Shown: positions 1 to 8,700, counted from the stretch's first letter. The stretch is DNA of 64,000 nucleotides from Ectothiorhodospiraceae bacterium 2226 (GCA_013348725.1 CP054689.1:1414501-1478500), one strand, 5' to 3'. Made by a program: numbers and translations. The notes: generated from the letters alone by a model not told the origin.

Positions 1-1
1 T

Positions 2-3000
2 CGCCAGCACGTCGGGGACCAAGTGCTAGCCGATCTGCGCGGCTCGCGTGAGCCCCTCATCGTCGCCGGCTATGCCTCTCTGGACAAGCTCATCGACTTC
101 ATCGCCGACTGCCCCGAGGACACGCAGGTACGCCTCCTGCTCGGCTTCGAGCCGTTCCCGTCTCGGCGGGAGAGCTTTCACGTGCGCGGCTACAGCTTTC
201 CCAAAGAGGTGGAGACTTACTGGCTCGGCCGCAACATCTCCCTGCTGCTGAGCGCGAAGATTATTCAGTGCATTGACCGGCTGGAGCGCGGGCCGGTGCA
301 GGCGCGACACTTGTCCAGTGTCAGCCGCCGACTGCATGCGAAGATCTACGTGGGCGACCGGGCGGCCACTGTCGGCTCCAGCAATTTCACCTCGCCGGGC
401 CTGAACAACCAATGGGAAGCCAACGCCCGATTTGAGGCGGCCACAGAGCGCAAGCGCTACGGGGAGCTGAAGGGCATCGCGGAGAACTACTGGTCCATGG
501 GCGTGGACTATAGTGCCAACCTTATCGCCCTGCTACGTGAGCTGTTGCGCGAGGTGTCTTGGCAGGAGGCGCTTGCACGTGCCTGCGCGGAACTGCTGGA
601 GGGCGACTGGGCGGAGGGCTTCTTGAGGGATGACGTGCTCCCAGGGGAGACCAGCTTGTGGCCCTCCCAACGCCAGGGCATCGCTCAGGCGTTGTATGTG
701 TTGTCCCGCCAGGGCAGCGTGCTGGTGGCCGATGCCACCGGCTCAGGCAAAACGCTCATGGGCACACACTTGGTTCGCGCCATCGGCGAGCAGATCGTCC
801 ATTCGGGGCGGCTGCGCCGTGGTAAGGCGCTGATGGTCTGCCCGCCCGCCGTGGAGGAGAACTGGCGCCGGGATGCGACGTTTGCGGGTGCGCAGCTGGA
901 GACCTTCTCCCACGGCATGTTGAGCCACGCGGGCAGCGGGCGGCATGAACTAGTCATCGAGTCATTGCGGCGCGCGCAGATCCTGTGCGTGGACGAGGGC
1001 CACAACTTCCTCAACGTCAAGTCCAATCGCACTCAGAACCTGCTTCGCAACATGGCGGACCATGTGTTGCTGTTCACCGCCACGCCTATCAACCGCAGCG
1101 TGGTGGACCTGCTGCGGATTGTCGACATGCTGGGGGCGGACAACTTGCAGCCCTCCACACTCAAAGCCTTCCAGAAGATGCTGGGCGTGCGGGACATCAA
1201 CCGCTCGCTGGAAGAGGAGGAGATCGACCTGTTGCGCGCGGAGATCCAGAAGTTCACGGTGCGGCGCACCAAGCGTATGCTCAATGACCTGATCGACCGG
1301 GATCCGGAGGCCTATCGGGACAAGAACGGCAAACCCTGCCGTTTTCCCAAGCATCAGCCCCAGATCTACACGCTCGACGAGCCGGACGAGGATCGCGAGT
1401 TGGCGGCCGAGATTCGCGCCCACGCGGACCAGCTTTTCGCCGTGTCCCATTTCCGCCGCCCGGTGGAGATGCCCGATTTCCTCGCTCGCTTGGGACGCAG
1501 CGAGGAGAGCTACCTCCAGGGGCGCCTGCATTCGGCCAAGAAGATCGCGCGCTACCTCATCATGGCCACCCTGCGTTCCTCGCGGCTGGCCCTGGCCGAG
1601 CATATCGCGGGAACGGAGCAGGCCACCCGGGACTTCGACCTAGCGGGTTTCCAGAAGCACACGGAGACCGGCAACATGCTCGCCGGCCTGGAGGCGCTTG
1701 CCGGCAAACCGCCCAAGAACAAACTCAGCATCGCCCTTCCCGACTGGCTCTCCGATCCGGCGGCCCATGCCGAGGCCTGCGCGCACGACCGGGAGATCTA
1801 TGTACGCATCTATCAACTTCTGACCCGCATGACCGACGCCCGGGAACGCGGCAAGGCCTTGCGGCTCCTGGATCTGGCCACGCGCCATTCCCTGCTGCTG
1901 GCCTTCGACCGCAGCCCCATTACTCTGGCGGAGATCCGCCGGCACATCGCCCTGCTCGCGCCCGAGCAGAAGACCCTGACCGGCACCGGTGACAGTGGCT
2001 CGGAGCGTGCAAAGCTGATGAAGGCGTTTCAATGGGGTTCGGCGGAGCGCGCCATCATCGGCCTGTGTTCCGACAGCCTGGCCGAGGGCGTGAATCTGCA
2101 GCAGGCCTCCTGCATGGTGCATCTCGATATGCCGAGCGTGGTGCGCATTGCCGAACAGCGCGCCGGGCGCGTGGATCGCATGGACAGCCCTCACCAGACC
2201 GTCGAGGCTTGGTGGCCCCAGGATGCACCGGAGTTCGCGCTGACCTCGGATGAGCGTTTCGTGGAACGCTATGAAACCGTCGAAAGCCTGTTGGGCTCGA
2301 ACATGCCCCTGCCGACCGAGATGCTCAACGGCAAGGAGAAGCGGGTGAGCACCCAGGACATCATCAAGGAATATGAAGAACAGACCCGCCAAGCCGAGTG
2401 GGACGGCATCCGTGACGCCTTTGAGCCGGTGCGACGACTGGTGGAGGGCGACGACGCGTTGGTGCCTCCCGCCACGTACGAGGCGCTACGAACCGTCACT
2501 GCACGCGTGCTCGCACGCGTAAGCGTCGTGCGAACCACCAAACCCTGGGCGTTCTTCAGTCTCTCGGGAGGCAGCTTCCAGGCGCCGCATTGGATCTTGT
2601 TCACCAGCCCTACCGCACCGCCAATCGCGGAGCTTGGCCCCATATGCGACCGCCTGCGCGAGCGCCTGAACGGTGGGACCGAGCGGCTGCGCATGGACCA
2701 ACGGGCAGCTGATCTCCTCGCAGAGTTCGTCGCCCAACTGAGCCAGGCGGAGCGCGCACTGCTGCCGCGCAAGAAGCAGCGTGCTCTCGAAGAAATGGAG
2801 CGGGCGCTTTCTAAATACATCGATAAGGCGTCCGCGCGCCAGGACCAGGAGGCCGTCGATCACTACCACGCGCTGTTGGACTGCCTCCGCTCGCCTGACC
2901 CACATCGCCAGCCGGCATGGGACGAAGTTGCCGCCCGATGGCTAGATCTCATACGACCTATTTGGTACGAACGCTTGAAGCAACGCCGTAACAAGCCGCT

Positions 3001-3142
3001 ACTGCTCGCGGACATTCGTGCCTATGTCCTCGCGCAGGAGGAATCACTGGGTCCGCGGATCATCGCGCAGTTCCAGAGTTTTCCTGTGCTTCCGTCGCCG
3101 GACGAACGAGTGACGGCCTGCATCCTCGGCGTGAACGCTTAG
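2..3142 (+). CDS. PLD-nuclease/SNF2-type helicase, 5' end probably outside window
   Basis: A large superfamily 2 helicase fused to a phospholipase-D-type nuclease domain, probably acting on DNA in phage or plasmid defence. Counting from the GTG at 23, the nuclease motif H-x-K-x4-D is at H105, K107 and D112, followed by G-S-S-N at 118-121. The helicase has Walker A (G-S-G-K-T, about 240-244), a D-E-G-H box near 324, T-A-T-P near 352 and the C-terminal motif Q-R-A-G-R-V-D-R near 712. The frame is open to the left edge, and the GTG at 23 has no clear ribosome binding site, so the true start may lie upstream. An Mrr-type endonuclease gene follows after 18 bases. The architecture resembles helicases of restriction-like systems such as DISARM, but I cannot assign a named system. 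Confidence 0.88.
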   Translation, partial: RQHVGDQVLADLRGSREPLIVAGYASLDKLIDFIADCPEDTQVRLLLGFEPFPSRRESFHVRGYSFPKEVETYWLGRNISLLLSAKIIQCIDRLERGPVQARHLSSVSRRLHAKIYVGDRAATVGSSNFTSPGLNNQWEANARFEAATERKRYGELKGIAENYWSMGVDYSANLIALLRELLREVSWQEALARACAELLEGDWAEGFLRDDVLPGETSLWPSQRQGIAQALYVLSRQGSVLVADATGSGKTLMGTHLVRAIGEQIVHSGRLRRGKALMVCPPAVEENWRRDATFAGAQLETFSHGMLSHAGSGRHELVIESLRRAQILCVDEGHNFLNVKSNRTQNLLRNMADHVLLFTATPINRSVVDLLRIVDMLGADNLQPSTLKAFQKMLGVRDINRSLEEEEIDLLRAEIQKFTVRRTKRMLNDLIDRDPEAYRDKNGKPCRFPKHQPQIYTLDEPDEDRELAAEIRAHADQLFAVSHFRRPVEMPDFLARLGRSEESYLQGRLHSAKKIARYLIMATLRSSRLALAEHIAGTEQATRDFDLAGFQKHTETGNMLAGLEALAGKPPKNKLSIALPDWLSDPAAHAEACAHDREIYVRIYQLLTRMTDARERGKALRLLDLATRHSLLLAFDRSPITLAEIRRHIALLAPEQKTLTGTGDSGSERAKLMKAFQWGSAERAIIGLCSDSLAEGVNLQQASCMVHLDMPSVVRIAEQRAGRVDRMDSPHQTVEAWWPQDAPEFALTSDERFVERYETVESLLGSNMPLPTEMLNGKEKRVSTQDIIKEYEEQTRQAEWDGIRDAFEPVRRLVEGDDALVPPATYEALRTVTARVLARVSVVRTTKPWAFFSLSGGSFQAPHWILFTSPTAPPIAELGPICDRLRERLNGGTERLRMDQRAADLLAEFVAQLSQAERALLPRKKQRALEEMERALSKYIDKASARQDQEAVDHYHALLDCLRSPDPHRQPAWDEVAARWLDLIRPIWYERLKQRRNKPLLLADIRAYVLAQEESLGPRIIAQFQSFPVLPSPDERVTACILGVNA

Positions 3143-3160
3143 ATCTCAGTGGAGAGAACG

Positions 3161-4174
3161 ATGACCAGAACGACATGGATGGTACGAGCTTCCACCGGGG
3201 GCCGCTTGGCGGATGAGTTTGTAGAGAAGGGCGTCGTTGGTATCGGTTGGCGCTCTCTCGGGGATTTCGGTCATTACCCCGATAAGGCAGCCATCTTACG
3301 CGCGCTCAAGGAGCTTCGTCCGGATGGAAGGCCAGGCAACCAACAGAACGGCGCGAGCCAAGTCTACCGATTTCGCGAAGAACCTCAGGCAGGTGATCGT
3401 GTACTTACGTACGACTCCGGCCGGCGGATTTACCACGTGGGCGAGATAACAGGCCCGTACCGGCACGAGCCGGCCTTGATTCCTACGCTACCCAACGTAC
3501 GGCCGGTCCGATGGCTCGGCAATATCGACCGCGACGTCCTCTCCACTGCGACACGTAACTCGTTGGGTTCCACGCTCACGCTTTTTCGGGTGCCGGACTT
3601 CGCAGCGGACGAGATCGCGAAGCGTCTTTCCGGCGAGACGCAGGTAACGCTACAGCCTCGCCCCGAGGAGGAGACGGAGGCCGAAGAAGCCGACGATGAA
3701 GAGACACTGCTCGAGGGCTACCGTAAGGAGGCGTTCGAGATCATCAAGGACCGCGTGAACCGCTTGGACGCTGACCAGATGGAAAAGCTGGTTGCCGGTC
3801 TACTCCGATCGATGGGGTACAAGACGCGGCAGTCGGACCCCGGTCCGGATCGCGGTATTGACCTGCTTGCCTCTCCCGATGGTTTCGGTTTTGAGTCGCC
3901 GCGCATTGTGGCGGAAGTGAAGCACCGCAATGGCGCGATCGGCGCACAACAGGTTCGCAGCTTTCTCGGTGGGCGGCACGCGGATGACAAGGGCCTGTAC
4001 GTAAGTACCGGGGGCTTTACCAAGGACGCACGCTATGAAGCGGACCGCGCCAAGATCCCGCTGATGCTCATGGACTTGGACGGGCTGGTGACCGCCCTCA
4101 TGGAGCATTACGAGAACGCGGATTCCGAAACGCGCGCGCTGCTTCCCTTGCGGCGGATCTACTGGCCGATATGA
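3161..4174 (+). CDS. Mrr-family restriction endonuclease
   Basis: Predicted type IV-like restriction nuclease. The N-terminal part (about residues 1-110) begins T-W-M-V-R-A and contains V-G-I-G-W, a small beta domain common in front of Mrr nucleases and possibly a modified-base reader (inference). An acidic linker follows. The C-terminal Mrr fold carries G-I-D near residue 232, E-V-K near 253 and Q-Q-V-R-S-F-L after it, so the PD-(D/E)xK catalytic residues are present. ATG 3161 is chosen over the in-frame GTG at 3149 because GGAGAG (3151-3156) sits five bases before it. The gene follows the helicase by 18 bases and overlaps the next by four (ATGA), so the three probably form one operon. Confidence 0.88.
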   Translation: MTRTTWMVRASTGGRLADEFVEKGVVGIGWRSLGDFGHYPDKAAILRALKELRPDGRPGNQQNGASQVYRFREEPQAGDRVLTYDSGRRIYHVGEITGPYRHEPALIPTLPNVRPVRWLGNIDRDVLSTATRNSLGSTLTLFRVPDFAADEIAKRLSGETQVTLQPRPEEETEAEEADDEETLLEGYRKEAFEIIKDRVNRLDADQMEKLVAGLLRSMGYKTRQSDPGPDRGIDLLASPDGFGFESPRIVAEVKHRNGAIGAQQVRSFLGGRHADDKGLYVSTGGFTKDARYEADRAKIPLMLMDLDGLVTALMEHYENADSETRALLPLRRIYWPI

Positions 4175-4617
4175 CAGCGTTCACTATCACCAGGGACCGC
4201 TGGTATGGATGGCAGATGAATCCGGGTTACACTGGGGAGCGCTTCGTCCCCTACTGCTCGCCCATCTTTGTCACCGGTATTCAGCCGCTCCACTCGGGCC
4301 AGGGAATCCTAAAGGTGGATTTCCTTAACGTCCTCTACGCGGCAGGAGTTCAGGATTTTTCCGTCAGGCTCAGAGTGCTGAAGCGCGCTAAAGACTACCT
4401 GCTGGGTGACGTCGCTGAATCGGGGGGCGGTGGCGACCGCTGCGCCCTAATCAGTCACATCGAGATGGACTGGATTAAAAGGTTGTGCCCAGAAATTTGG
4501 TTTCACCGACCGCCATCGTCGTGCTCTCCGGCCGCGCAGGGAAGCGTGGACGGCTATCTCAATGAACTGTTCTTTCGGTGCGCCCGTGGACGCGGAGATC
4601 TAGGTGCGGGGATCTAG
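4171..4617 (+). CDS. Uncharacterised protein coupled to the Mrr nuclease
   Basis: A 148-residue protein of no family I recognise. It starts at an ATG overlapping the nuclease stop by four bases (ATGA), a sign of translational coupling. The first two thirds look like a folded globular protein rich in Trp, Tyr and Gly. The last 40 residues are proline-, serine- and arginine-rich with low complexity, which could be a decayed or frameshifted tail. Position alone suggests an accessory subunit, regulator or immunity component for the helicase/nuclease pair. No membrane segment or signal peptide is seen. Confidence 0.6.
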   Translation: MTAFTITRDRWYGWQMNPGYTGERFVPYCSPIFVTGIQPLHSGQGILKVDFLNVLYAAGVQDFSVRLRVLKRAKDYLLGDVAESGGGGDRCALISHIEMDWIKRLCPEIWFHRPPSSCSPAAQGSVDGYLNELFFRCARGRGDLGAGI

Positions 4618-4691
4618 CGACAATCATGAGCACAGCTCCGCGTGAACCGCCTTGGGTGAGCTTCGCCTGCTTCGCCACGAACTTCGCGCCA

Positions 4692-5279
4692 TCACGAACG
4701 CGCAAACGCGAGCAACGGCCTCAGATCATGATTATCGGCGGCACGCAGGGCCTCCACATAACGCCGCCGCGTCTCGCCCGCATCGACCAGATTGACCCGG
4801 CCCCAGGAGAAACGGGGGCGTCCCAGCGAGACCAGCAGCAAGTCGGTTGCCGTGCGCGCATGGCGGCCGTTGCCGTTGGGAAACGGGTGGATCTGCACCA
4901 GCCGGTGGTGAAAGCGCGCGGCGATCTCGTCAGGCGGGTAGGTTTGGTGCTCCACCCAGAACCGGGAGTCGTCCAGTAGTTGGCGAAGCGCCATCCGTAT
5001 GCGGTAGGCATCGACGCCGATGTTCCGCTCCGTCTGGCGAAACTTTCCGGCCCAGCGCCAGACGCGCCCGAGCATGCGCTTGTGCAGGTCGATCAGGAAG
5101 CGCTCGTCGAGCACCGCGCGCTTGCGCGCGTAGGCCCATTCCTCCGCCTCCATAATGTTGGCCTGTTCGGCTTCGTTAAGCTCCGAGCACAGCGTGATGT
5201 AGGAGGGAATCAGGTCCGCCCGTTCTTCTTCCGTGAGCGGCGTGGCGGCGTCGTCCTGGTCCTCGAGCAGGTCCGTCAT
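4692..5279 (-). CDS. Fic/DOC family protein (mobile mystery protein B)
   Basis: Fic proteins transfer AMP or related groups from nucleotides onto target proteins. The signature H-P-F-P-N-G-N-G-R-H-A-R is complete at residues 131-142, including catalytic His131 and the phosphate-binding loop. At 195 residues it matches mobile mystery protein B, which travels with the HTH protein encoded just upstream. The start is the ATG at 5279, overlapping the upstream stop by four bases and preceded by GGAGGAGG. An in-frame extension to 5294 is less likely. I see no clear (S/T)xxxE(G/N) inhibitory helix, so activity may be controlled by the partner. The pair probably acts as a toxin-antitoxin-like module. 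Confidence 0.88.
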   Translation of the reverse strand: MTDLLEDQDDAATPLTEEERADLIPSYITLCSELNEAEQANIMEAEEWAYARKRAVLDERFLIDLHKRMLGRVWRWAGKFRQTERNIGVDAYRIRMALRQLLDDSRFWVEHQTYPPDEIAARFHHRLVQIHPFPNGNGRHARTATDLLLVSLGRPRFSWGRVNLVDAGETRRRYVEALRAADNHDLRPLLAFARS

Positions 5280-5746
5280 TCCCCCTCCTCCCAAAGCTCG
5301 GACCCCGCCTTTTGCAGCATGCGGTCGACTAGGCCCTTGAGCTGCGCGTCTTCGTCGGCCGCGTCTACGCGCTGCGCTTCCAGCGCCATGCTGTGCCGCG
5401 TGGACGCGAGTCTTTGCCTGGCCTTATGGGCCGCGCGCTCCTTGATCGTTTCCTCCAGCGGCTGCCGGGGAACGAGCGCGTACACGAGCCGACAATCCAA
5501 CGCATGCGCGGCCTTTTCAAGGCTTTCGAGCGTGATCGCGCCCCTGGCTTCCGCCTTCTCGAGGGCGACGATGCGGGGCTGACTCACGCCCAGGCGCCGT
5601 CCGAGTTGCGCGGTGGTCATGCCCAACGCCTCGCGGATGGCCTTGACCCAGCCGCGCGGAGGGCGCAGAAGGGACTCGGAATCGCGTAGCGGATTCAACC
5701 TGGTATCGAGTTTTCGGCGTGCCGTGGCACGATCTTCCGAGCGCAT
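5276..5746 (-). CDS. XRE-type HTH protein (mobile mystery protein A)
   Basis: A 156-residue DNA-binding protein that is the usual upstream partner of the Fic protein. The helix-turn-helix lies at about residues 40-75 (T-T-A-Q-L-G-R-R-L-G-V-S-Q-P-R), followed by the second helix region to about 95. An alpha-helical C-terminal tail may contact the Fic partner. The ATG at 5746 has AGGGG upstream. The stop overlaps the Fic start by four bases. The palindromes immediately upstream (5765-5822) are likely its own operators, so the pair is probably autoregulated. By family it belongs with small mobile two-gene modules found on plasmids and integrons. Confidence 0.87.
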   Translation of the reverse strand: MRSEDRATARRKLDTRLNPLRDSESLLRPPRGWVKAIREALGMTTAQLGRRLGVSQPRIVALEKAEARGAITLESLEKAAHALDCRLVYALVPRQPLEETIKERAAHKARQRLASTRHSMALEAQRVDAADEDAQLKGLVDRMLQKAGSELWEEGE

Positions 5747-5764
5747 ATCAATAACCCCTAAGCA

Positions 5765-5822
5765 ATTATCGAAGGTATCGATAATAGCATAAAGGTTATT
5801 TCGCGATACCCCATCGATAACC
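5765..5822 (-). promoter_or_regulatory. Paired palindromic operators upstream of the HTH/Fic pair
   Basis: Two inverted repeats lie just upstream of the HTH gene. The first is ATTATCGA (5765-5772) and TCGATAAT (5778-5785), a perfect 8-base inverted repeat with a 5-base spacer. The second has GGTTAT (5794-5799) and ATAACC (5817-5822) as outer arms with related GATA/TATC elements inside. The local AT content is far above the surroundings. They most likely bind the XRE protein and overlap the promoter. Confidence 0.6.
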
Positions 5823-5863
5823 TGAGAGTTATACCATGAGGTGCACTGTCATTGCGGGGCAGA

Positions 5864-6370
5864 TCAGCGCCTGTGGTAATTCGCGCGCTCCGGGATGACG
5901 TTGCGGATGCCGCCCCTCGGATCTTCGACGTCGCCTTGGTAGCGCGGCAGGAGGATGACATGCAGGTGGTCGATGCTGCGCCCGGCGGCGCGGCCGTCGT
6001 TGTTGCCGAGGGTGTACGCGTCGGGGCGGCTGCCGAGGAAGGGGAGTTCCAGCACGGTTTCGATGTGGTCCTTCGGTCGGTCCCGCAGGTCTTCCCGGTG
6101 CAGCATGTTGCGGTAGAGCTCGGCCAGGTCGGTGCTTTCGATCACCTGCCGGATGCCGTGGAGGGCGTCGAAGTAATCCGCCTGCTCCGCTGCGTCCAAC
6201 TCGAACAGGGAGACGACGTGCCGCCGGGGGATCATCAGGGCGTGGCCCGGATTGACCGGGTGGGTATCGAAGACGCCGACGAACGAGCGGTTCTCGAAGA
6301 TGAACGGGTCGGCCAGACCGGCGGACACCCGGCAGAAGTAGCAGTTCGGGTCGGCTGAGGCGATGGTCAT
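5864..6370 (-). CDS. HIT family nucleotide hydrolase
   Basis: Histidine-triad proteins hydrolyse or transfer nucleotidyl groups (dinucleoside polyphosphates, nucleoside phosphoramidates). The N-terminal C-Y-F-C pair is typical of the bacterial HIT group. The core M-I-P-R-R-H-V follows at about residues 46-52. The triad region near residue 135 reads D-H-L-H-V-I-L-L-P, with two alternating histidines instead of three, so catalytic capacity could be altered. The gene is monocistronic between the HTH/Fic module and the PIN module. ATG 6370 has only a weak ribosome binding site. Confidence 0.85.
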   Translation of the reverse strand: MTIASADPNCYFCRVSAGLADPFIFENRSFVGVFDTHPVNPGHALMIPRRHVVSLFELDAAEQADYFDALHGIRQVIESTDLAELYRNMLHREDLRDRPKDHIETVLELPFLGSRPDAYTLGNNDGRAAGRSIDHLHVILLPRYQGDVEDPRGGIRNVIPERANYHRR

Positions 6371-6609
6371 CGAATAGGCCCGGTTTGTTCGCTAGGCGTG
6401 CGATTCTACTGAATCCACCCGACCGTCGACAGGGAGATGGCGGCTGCTCCTTTCAAGCCAACGACTTGTCTTGCCTAGCCGCAGCGCAAATGAAACGGCA
6501 CGGAGTAACCGAGCGGGCCGCCAGTCCCCTTCTAACCCCTTGCCCATTAGTCACGCGCACATGGGTCCGGCCGCTTCGAACAGTTTCATCCTGGAAACTG
6601 TTGCCCGAT

Positions 6610-7173
6610 CTACAGCAAGTCTGCGAACTCCCGCAAGCGGTCCGCCGTGACTACCAGCCCCTGTGCAGCGAGCGTTTCGAGATACTCTTCCGGCGACTTC
6701 GCCGGGTGTCTGAGGGAGGCACGATGTGTCTTGGCTGAGCCGATGACCAGACCCTGGTGCAGATCAAGTTGATGCTCGACGAATCGGTCCGGGTGCATGG
6801 CTTCTATGCCAAAGGGGTCGAGCGCGGCGACCGGGAAATCCTTGAGGTTGAACGTGACAACGATCTGGGCGTTGCACCGGATCGCCGCCGCGAGTACATG
6901 TCTGTCGCCCGCATCGGGTAACGTTAGCCCATCGATCAGCGGCTCGTAGCCGCTGACCAGGCAGTCTGGGACCGCCTCGTTCATCAGTTCGCGCGTCCGG
7001 GCGAGTTGATGCTCCAGGTCCGGTCGCACCTTCAGTAGGTTCCGAATCCATTCGTCATGTATGCGGTCCGTCCAGCGGGCGGCGAAGAGGCCTGTGGTCG
7101 CCAAGCGAAGCAGAAAGTCCCGCAGTGGAGCGGGATACAACACGCAGGCGTCGAACAGTACGACGAACCGCAT
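6610..7173 (-). CDS. PIN-domain ribonuclease toxin (VapC-like)
   Basis: A 187-residue PIN-domain protein, probably a toxin endoribonuclease cutting RNA with Mg2+ or Mn2+. The acidic residues are D8, E41, D87 and D90, with D112 in a conserved L-K-D-F-P near the end of the fold. The C-terminal 60 residues form a helical extension typical of longer PIN toxins. Its ATG overlaps the stop of the upstream excisionase-type gene by one base (TGATG), so expression is coupled with the antitoxin encoded first. It belongs to the family of long PIN toxins paired with MerR/excisionase-like antitoxins. Confidence 0.87.
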   Translation of the reverse strand: MRFVVLFDACVLYPAPLRDFLLRLATTGLFAARWTDRIHDEWIRNLLKVRPDLEHQLARTRELMNEAVPDCLVSGYEPLIDGLTLPDAGDRHVLAAAIRCNAQIVVTFNLKDFPVAALDPFGIEAMHPDRFVEHQLDLHQGLVIGSAKTHRASLRHPAKSPEEYLETLAAQGLVVTADRLREFADLL

Positions 7174-7625
7174 CAGTAACCCATATCGTGGTCCTGGGCC
7201 TCTTTTGCCAGTTCGTCGAGCGCCGCCTTGCTTCGTTCATCGCGACGCCGTTTGTACTCCATCAGGTCCTGATAACGAATGCGGCGATGTGTACCCGTCT
7301 TCGTGAACGCGAGTTCGCCTGCCTCCAGCAGCTTGACCAGATGCGGGCGCGACACGTTGAGGAGGTCGGCCGCTTCCTGGGTGGTCAACTCCGCATGCGT
7401 AGGCACGACGGTGACGGCGTGGCCTTGAGCCATCTCGGCCAGCAGGTCACGCAGCAGCGTTAGCGCTTGGCGGGGAAGAATCAGGTCATGGCCGTCGAGG
7501 CGGACGTGGGCGCGATCTGCCTTCGGCTTCTCGGCCAGCAGGCGACTCAGTTCACCTGCCCCGGCGTGTGCTAAGCGTGAAGCTTCAGTGTCCGGCAGTT
7601 CCTGGTGACTCCGTTCAGCGCTCAT
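7173..7625 (-). CDS. Excisionase-family HTH antitoxin of the PIN toxin
   Basis: A 150-residue protein with a MerR/excisionase-type winged helix at about residues 79-132 (L-T-T-Q-E-A-A-D-L-L-N-V-S-R-P, then a T-H-R-R-I wing and R-Y-Q-D-L). The N-terminal 75 residues are helical, and the acidic C-terminal tail probably wraps the toxin. The open frame continues upstream to 8645, but that stretch only shadows the transglutaminase gene. ATG 7625 gives the family's normal length. It overlaps the toxin start by one base. The tandem repeats at 7670-7687 are probable operator sites. Confidence 0.82.
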   Translation of the reverse strand: MSAERSHQELPDTEASRLAHAGAGELSRLLAEKPKADRAHVRLDGHDLILPRQALTLLRDLLAEMAQGHAVTVVPTHAELTTQEAADLLNVSRPHLVKLLEAGELAFTKTGTHRRIRYQDLMEYKRRRDERSKAALDELAKEAQDHDMGY

Positions 7626-7669
7626 GGTGCGAGACCTTCGGTCGGCTAGGCGTGCATCCCAACTCAGCA

Positions 7670-7687
7670 TAAACGCAATAAACGCAA
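7670..7687 (-). promoter_or_regulatory. Tandem 9-base repeat upstream of the antitoxin
   Basis: Two perfect head-to-tail copies of TTGCGTTTA (minus-strand sense) lie 45 bases before the antitoxin ATG. A partial third copy, TTGCGAG, lies just upstream. The island around it is locally AT-rich. The repeats probably bind the excisionase-type antitoxin, and one copy may double as a -35 element. Confidence 0.5.
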
Positions 7688-7850
7688 CTCGCAATATTCG
7701 AAACGGCCGCGCGTCGTGGACCCCGCGGCCCTGCGCGGCGTGTCGCGCGCCGGACTCGTGATACTGTGGACAGACGGGCGCTGCGCGGGGACGAGCAGCC
7801 GGCCGACCATCCGGCATCTGGACCGATCCGGCGCGAGTTGAGGTAGAGGC

Positions 7851-8648
7851 ATGTGGCTGCGGGTCAGCTGTAGCATCGAAATGGACTTCGAGGTGGAGAG
7901 CCCGATGATCCTGCTGTTGCGTCCGCGCAGCGACGCGCGGCAGTGGGTGGCGCGCGATCGCTATGCTGTCTCGCCGGCCTTGCCGATCACCGAGTACACG
8001 GACATGTACGGCAACCGCTGTCAGCGCCTGCTGGCCCCGCCGGGCCGCTTCGAGTTGAACGTCAGCTCGGATGTGAAGGTGGCGGCGCTGACCGAGCAGC
8101 GGCCCGATGCCCCTTACGTCCCGGTGCAGGATCTGCCCGACGATACCCTGATGTATCTGACCCCCAGCCGCTACTGCGAGTCCGACAAGCTGGACGCGCT
8201 GGCCTCGCAGATCGTGGCCGACTGCGCGCCGGGCTACGAGCAGGTGCTGGCGATCTCGCGCTGGATCAACCGCTCGATCGCCTACCGCACCGACTCCGAC
8301 CCGGTGCCCGTCTCGGCCGTGGAGGTGGTGGCGCGGCGCGACGGCGTATGCCGCGACTTCGCGCACCTGGGCATCGCCTTGTGCCGCAGCCTGAGCATCC
8401 CGGCGCGCATCATCGTGGGCTACCGCCATCGCCTGGAGCCGATGGACCTGCACGCCTGGTTCGAGGCCTTCGTCGGCGGCCAGTGGTACCCTTTCGACCC
8501 GACCCAGCCGACCCTGAGCGGAGCGCGCGTGTACCTCGCGCGCGGCCGGGACGCGGCCGATGTGCCGGTGTTCGCCCAGTTCGGCCCGCTCGTGATCCCC
8601 TCGCGGATGGACGTGGCGGTCGAGGAGATTTCGGAGCCGGGACATTGA
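7851..8648 (+). CDS. Transglutaminase-like cysteine protease family protein
   Basis: A 265-residue cytoplasmic transglutaminase-core protein; members are usually peptidases rather than cross-linking enzymes. The core spans about residues 120-225. It has the nucleophile in V-C-R-D-F-A-H (Cys near 167), the His in D-L-H-A-W-F-E and the Asp in F-D-P-T, so the triad is complete. The N-terminal half is the beta-rich domain normal in this family. There is no signal peptide. The gene is separated from the antitoxin by about 225 bases of divergent promoter region. Its substrate cannot be read from the sequence. Confidence 0.87.
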   Translation: MWLRVSCSIEMDFEVESPMILLLRPRSDARQWVARDRYAVSPALPITEYTDMYGNRCQRLLAPPGRFELNVSSDVKVAALTEQRPDAPYVPVQDLPDDTLMYLTPSRYCESDKLDALASQIVADCAPGYEQVLAISRWINRSIAYRTDSDPVPVSAVEVVARRDGVCRDFAHLGIALCRSLSIPARIIVGYRHRLEPMDLHAWFEAFVGGQWYPFDPTQPTLSGARVYLARGRDAADVPVFAQFGPLVIPSRMDVAVEEISEPGH

Positions 8649-8700
8649 TGCGCGAGTTTGCCGTTCGCCCTGACTTCATCGTTACGGTACGTCCCACCCC

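Noticed and set aside
7626-8645. N-terminal extension of the excisionase-type antitoxin to 490 residues
   Set aside because: The extension is antisense to the transglutaminase gene and Arg/His-rich; ATG 7625 gives the normal antitoxin length.
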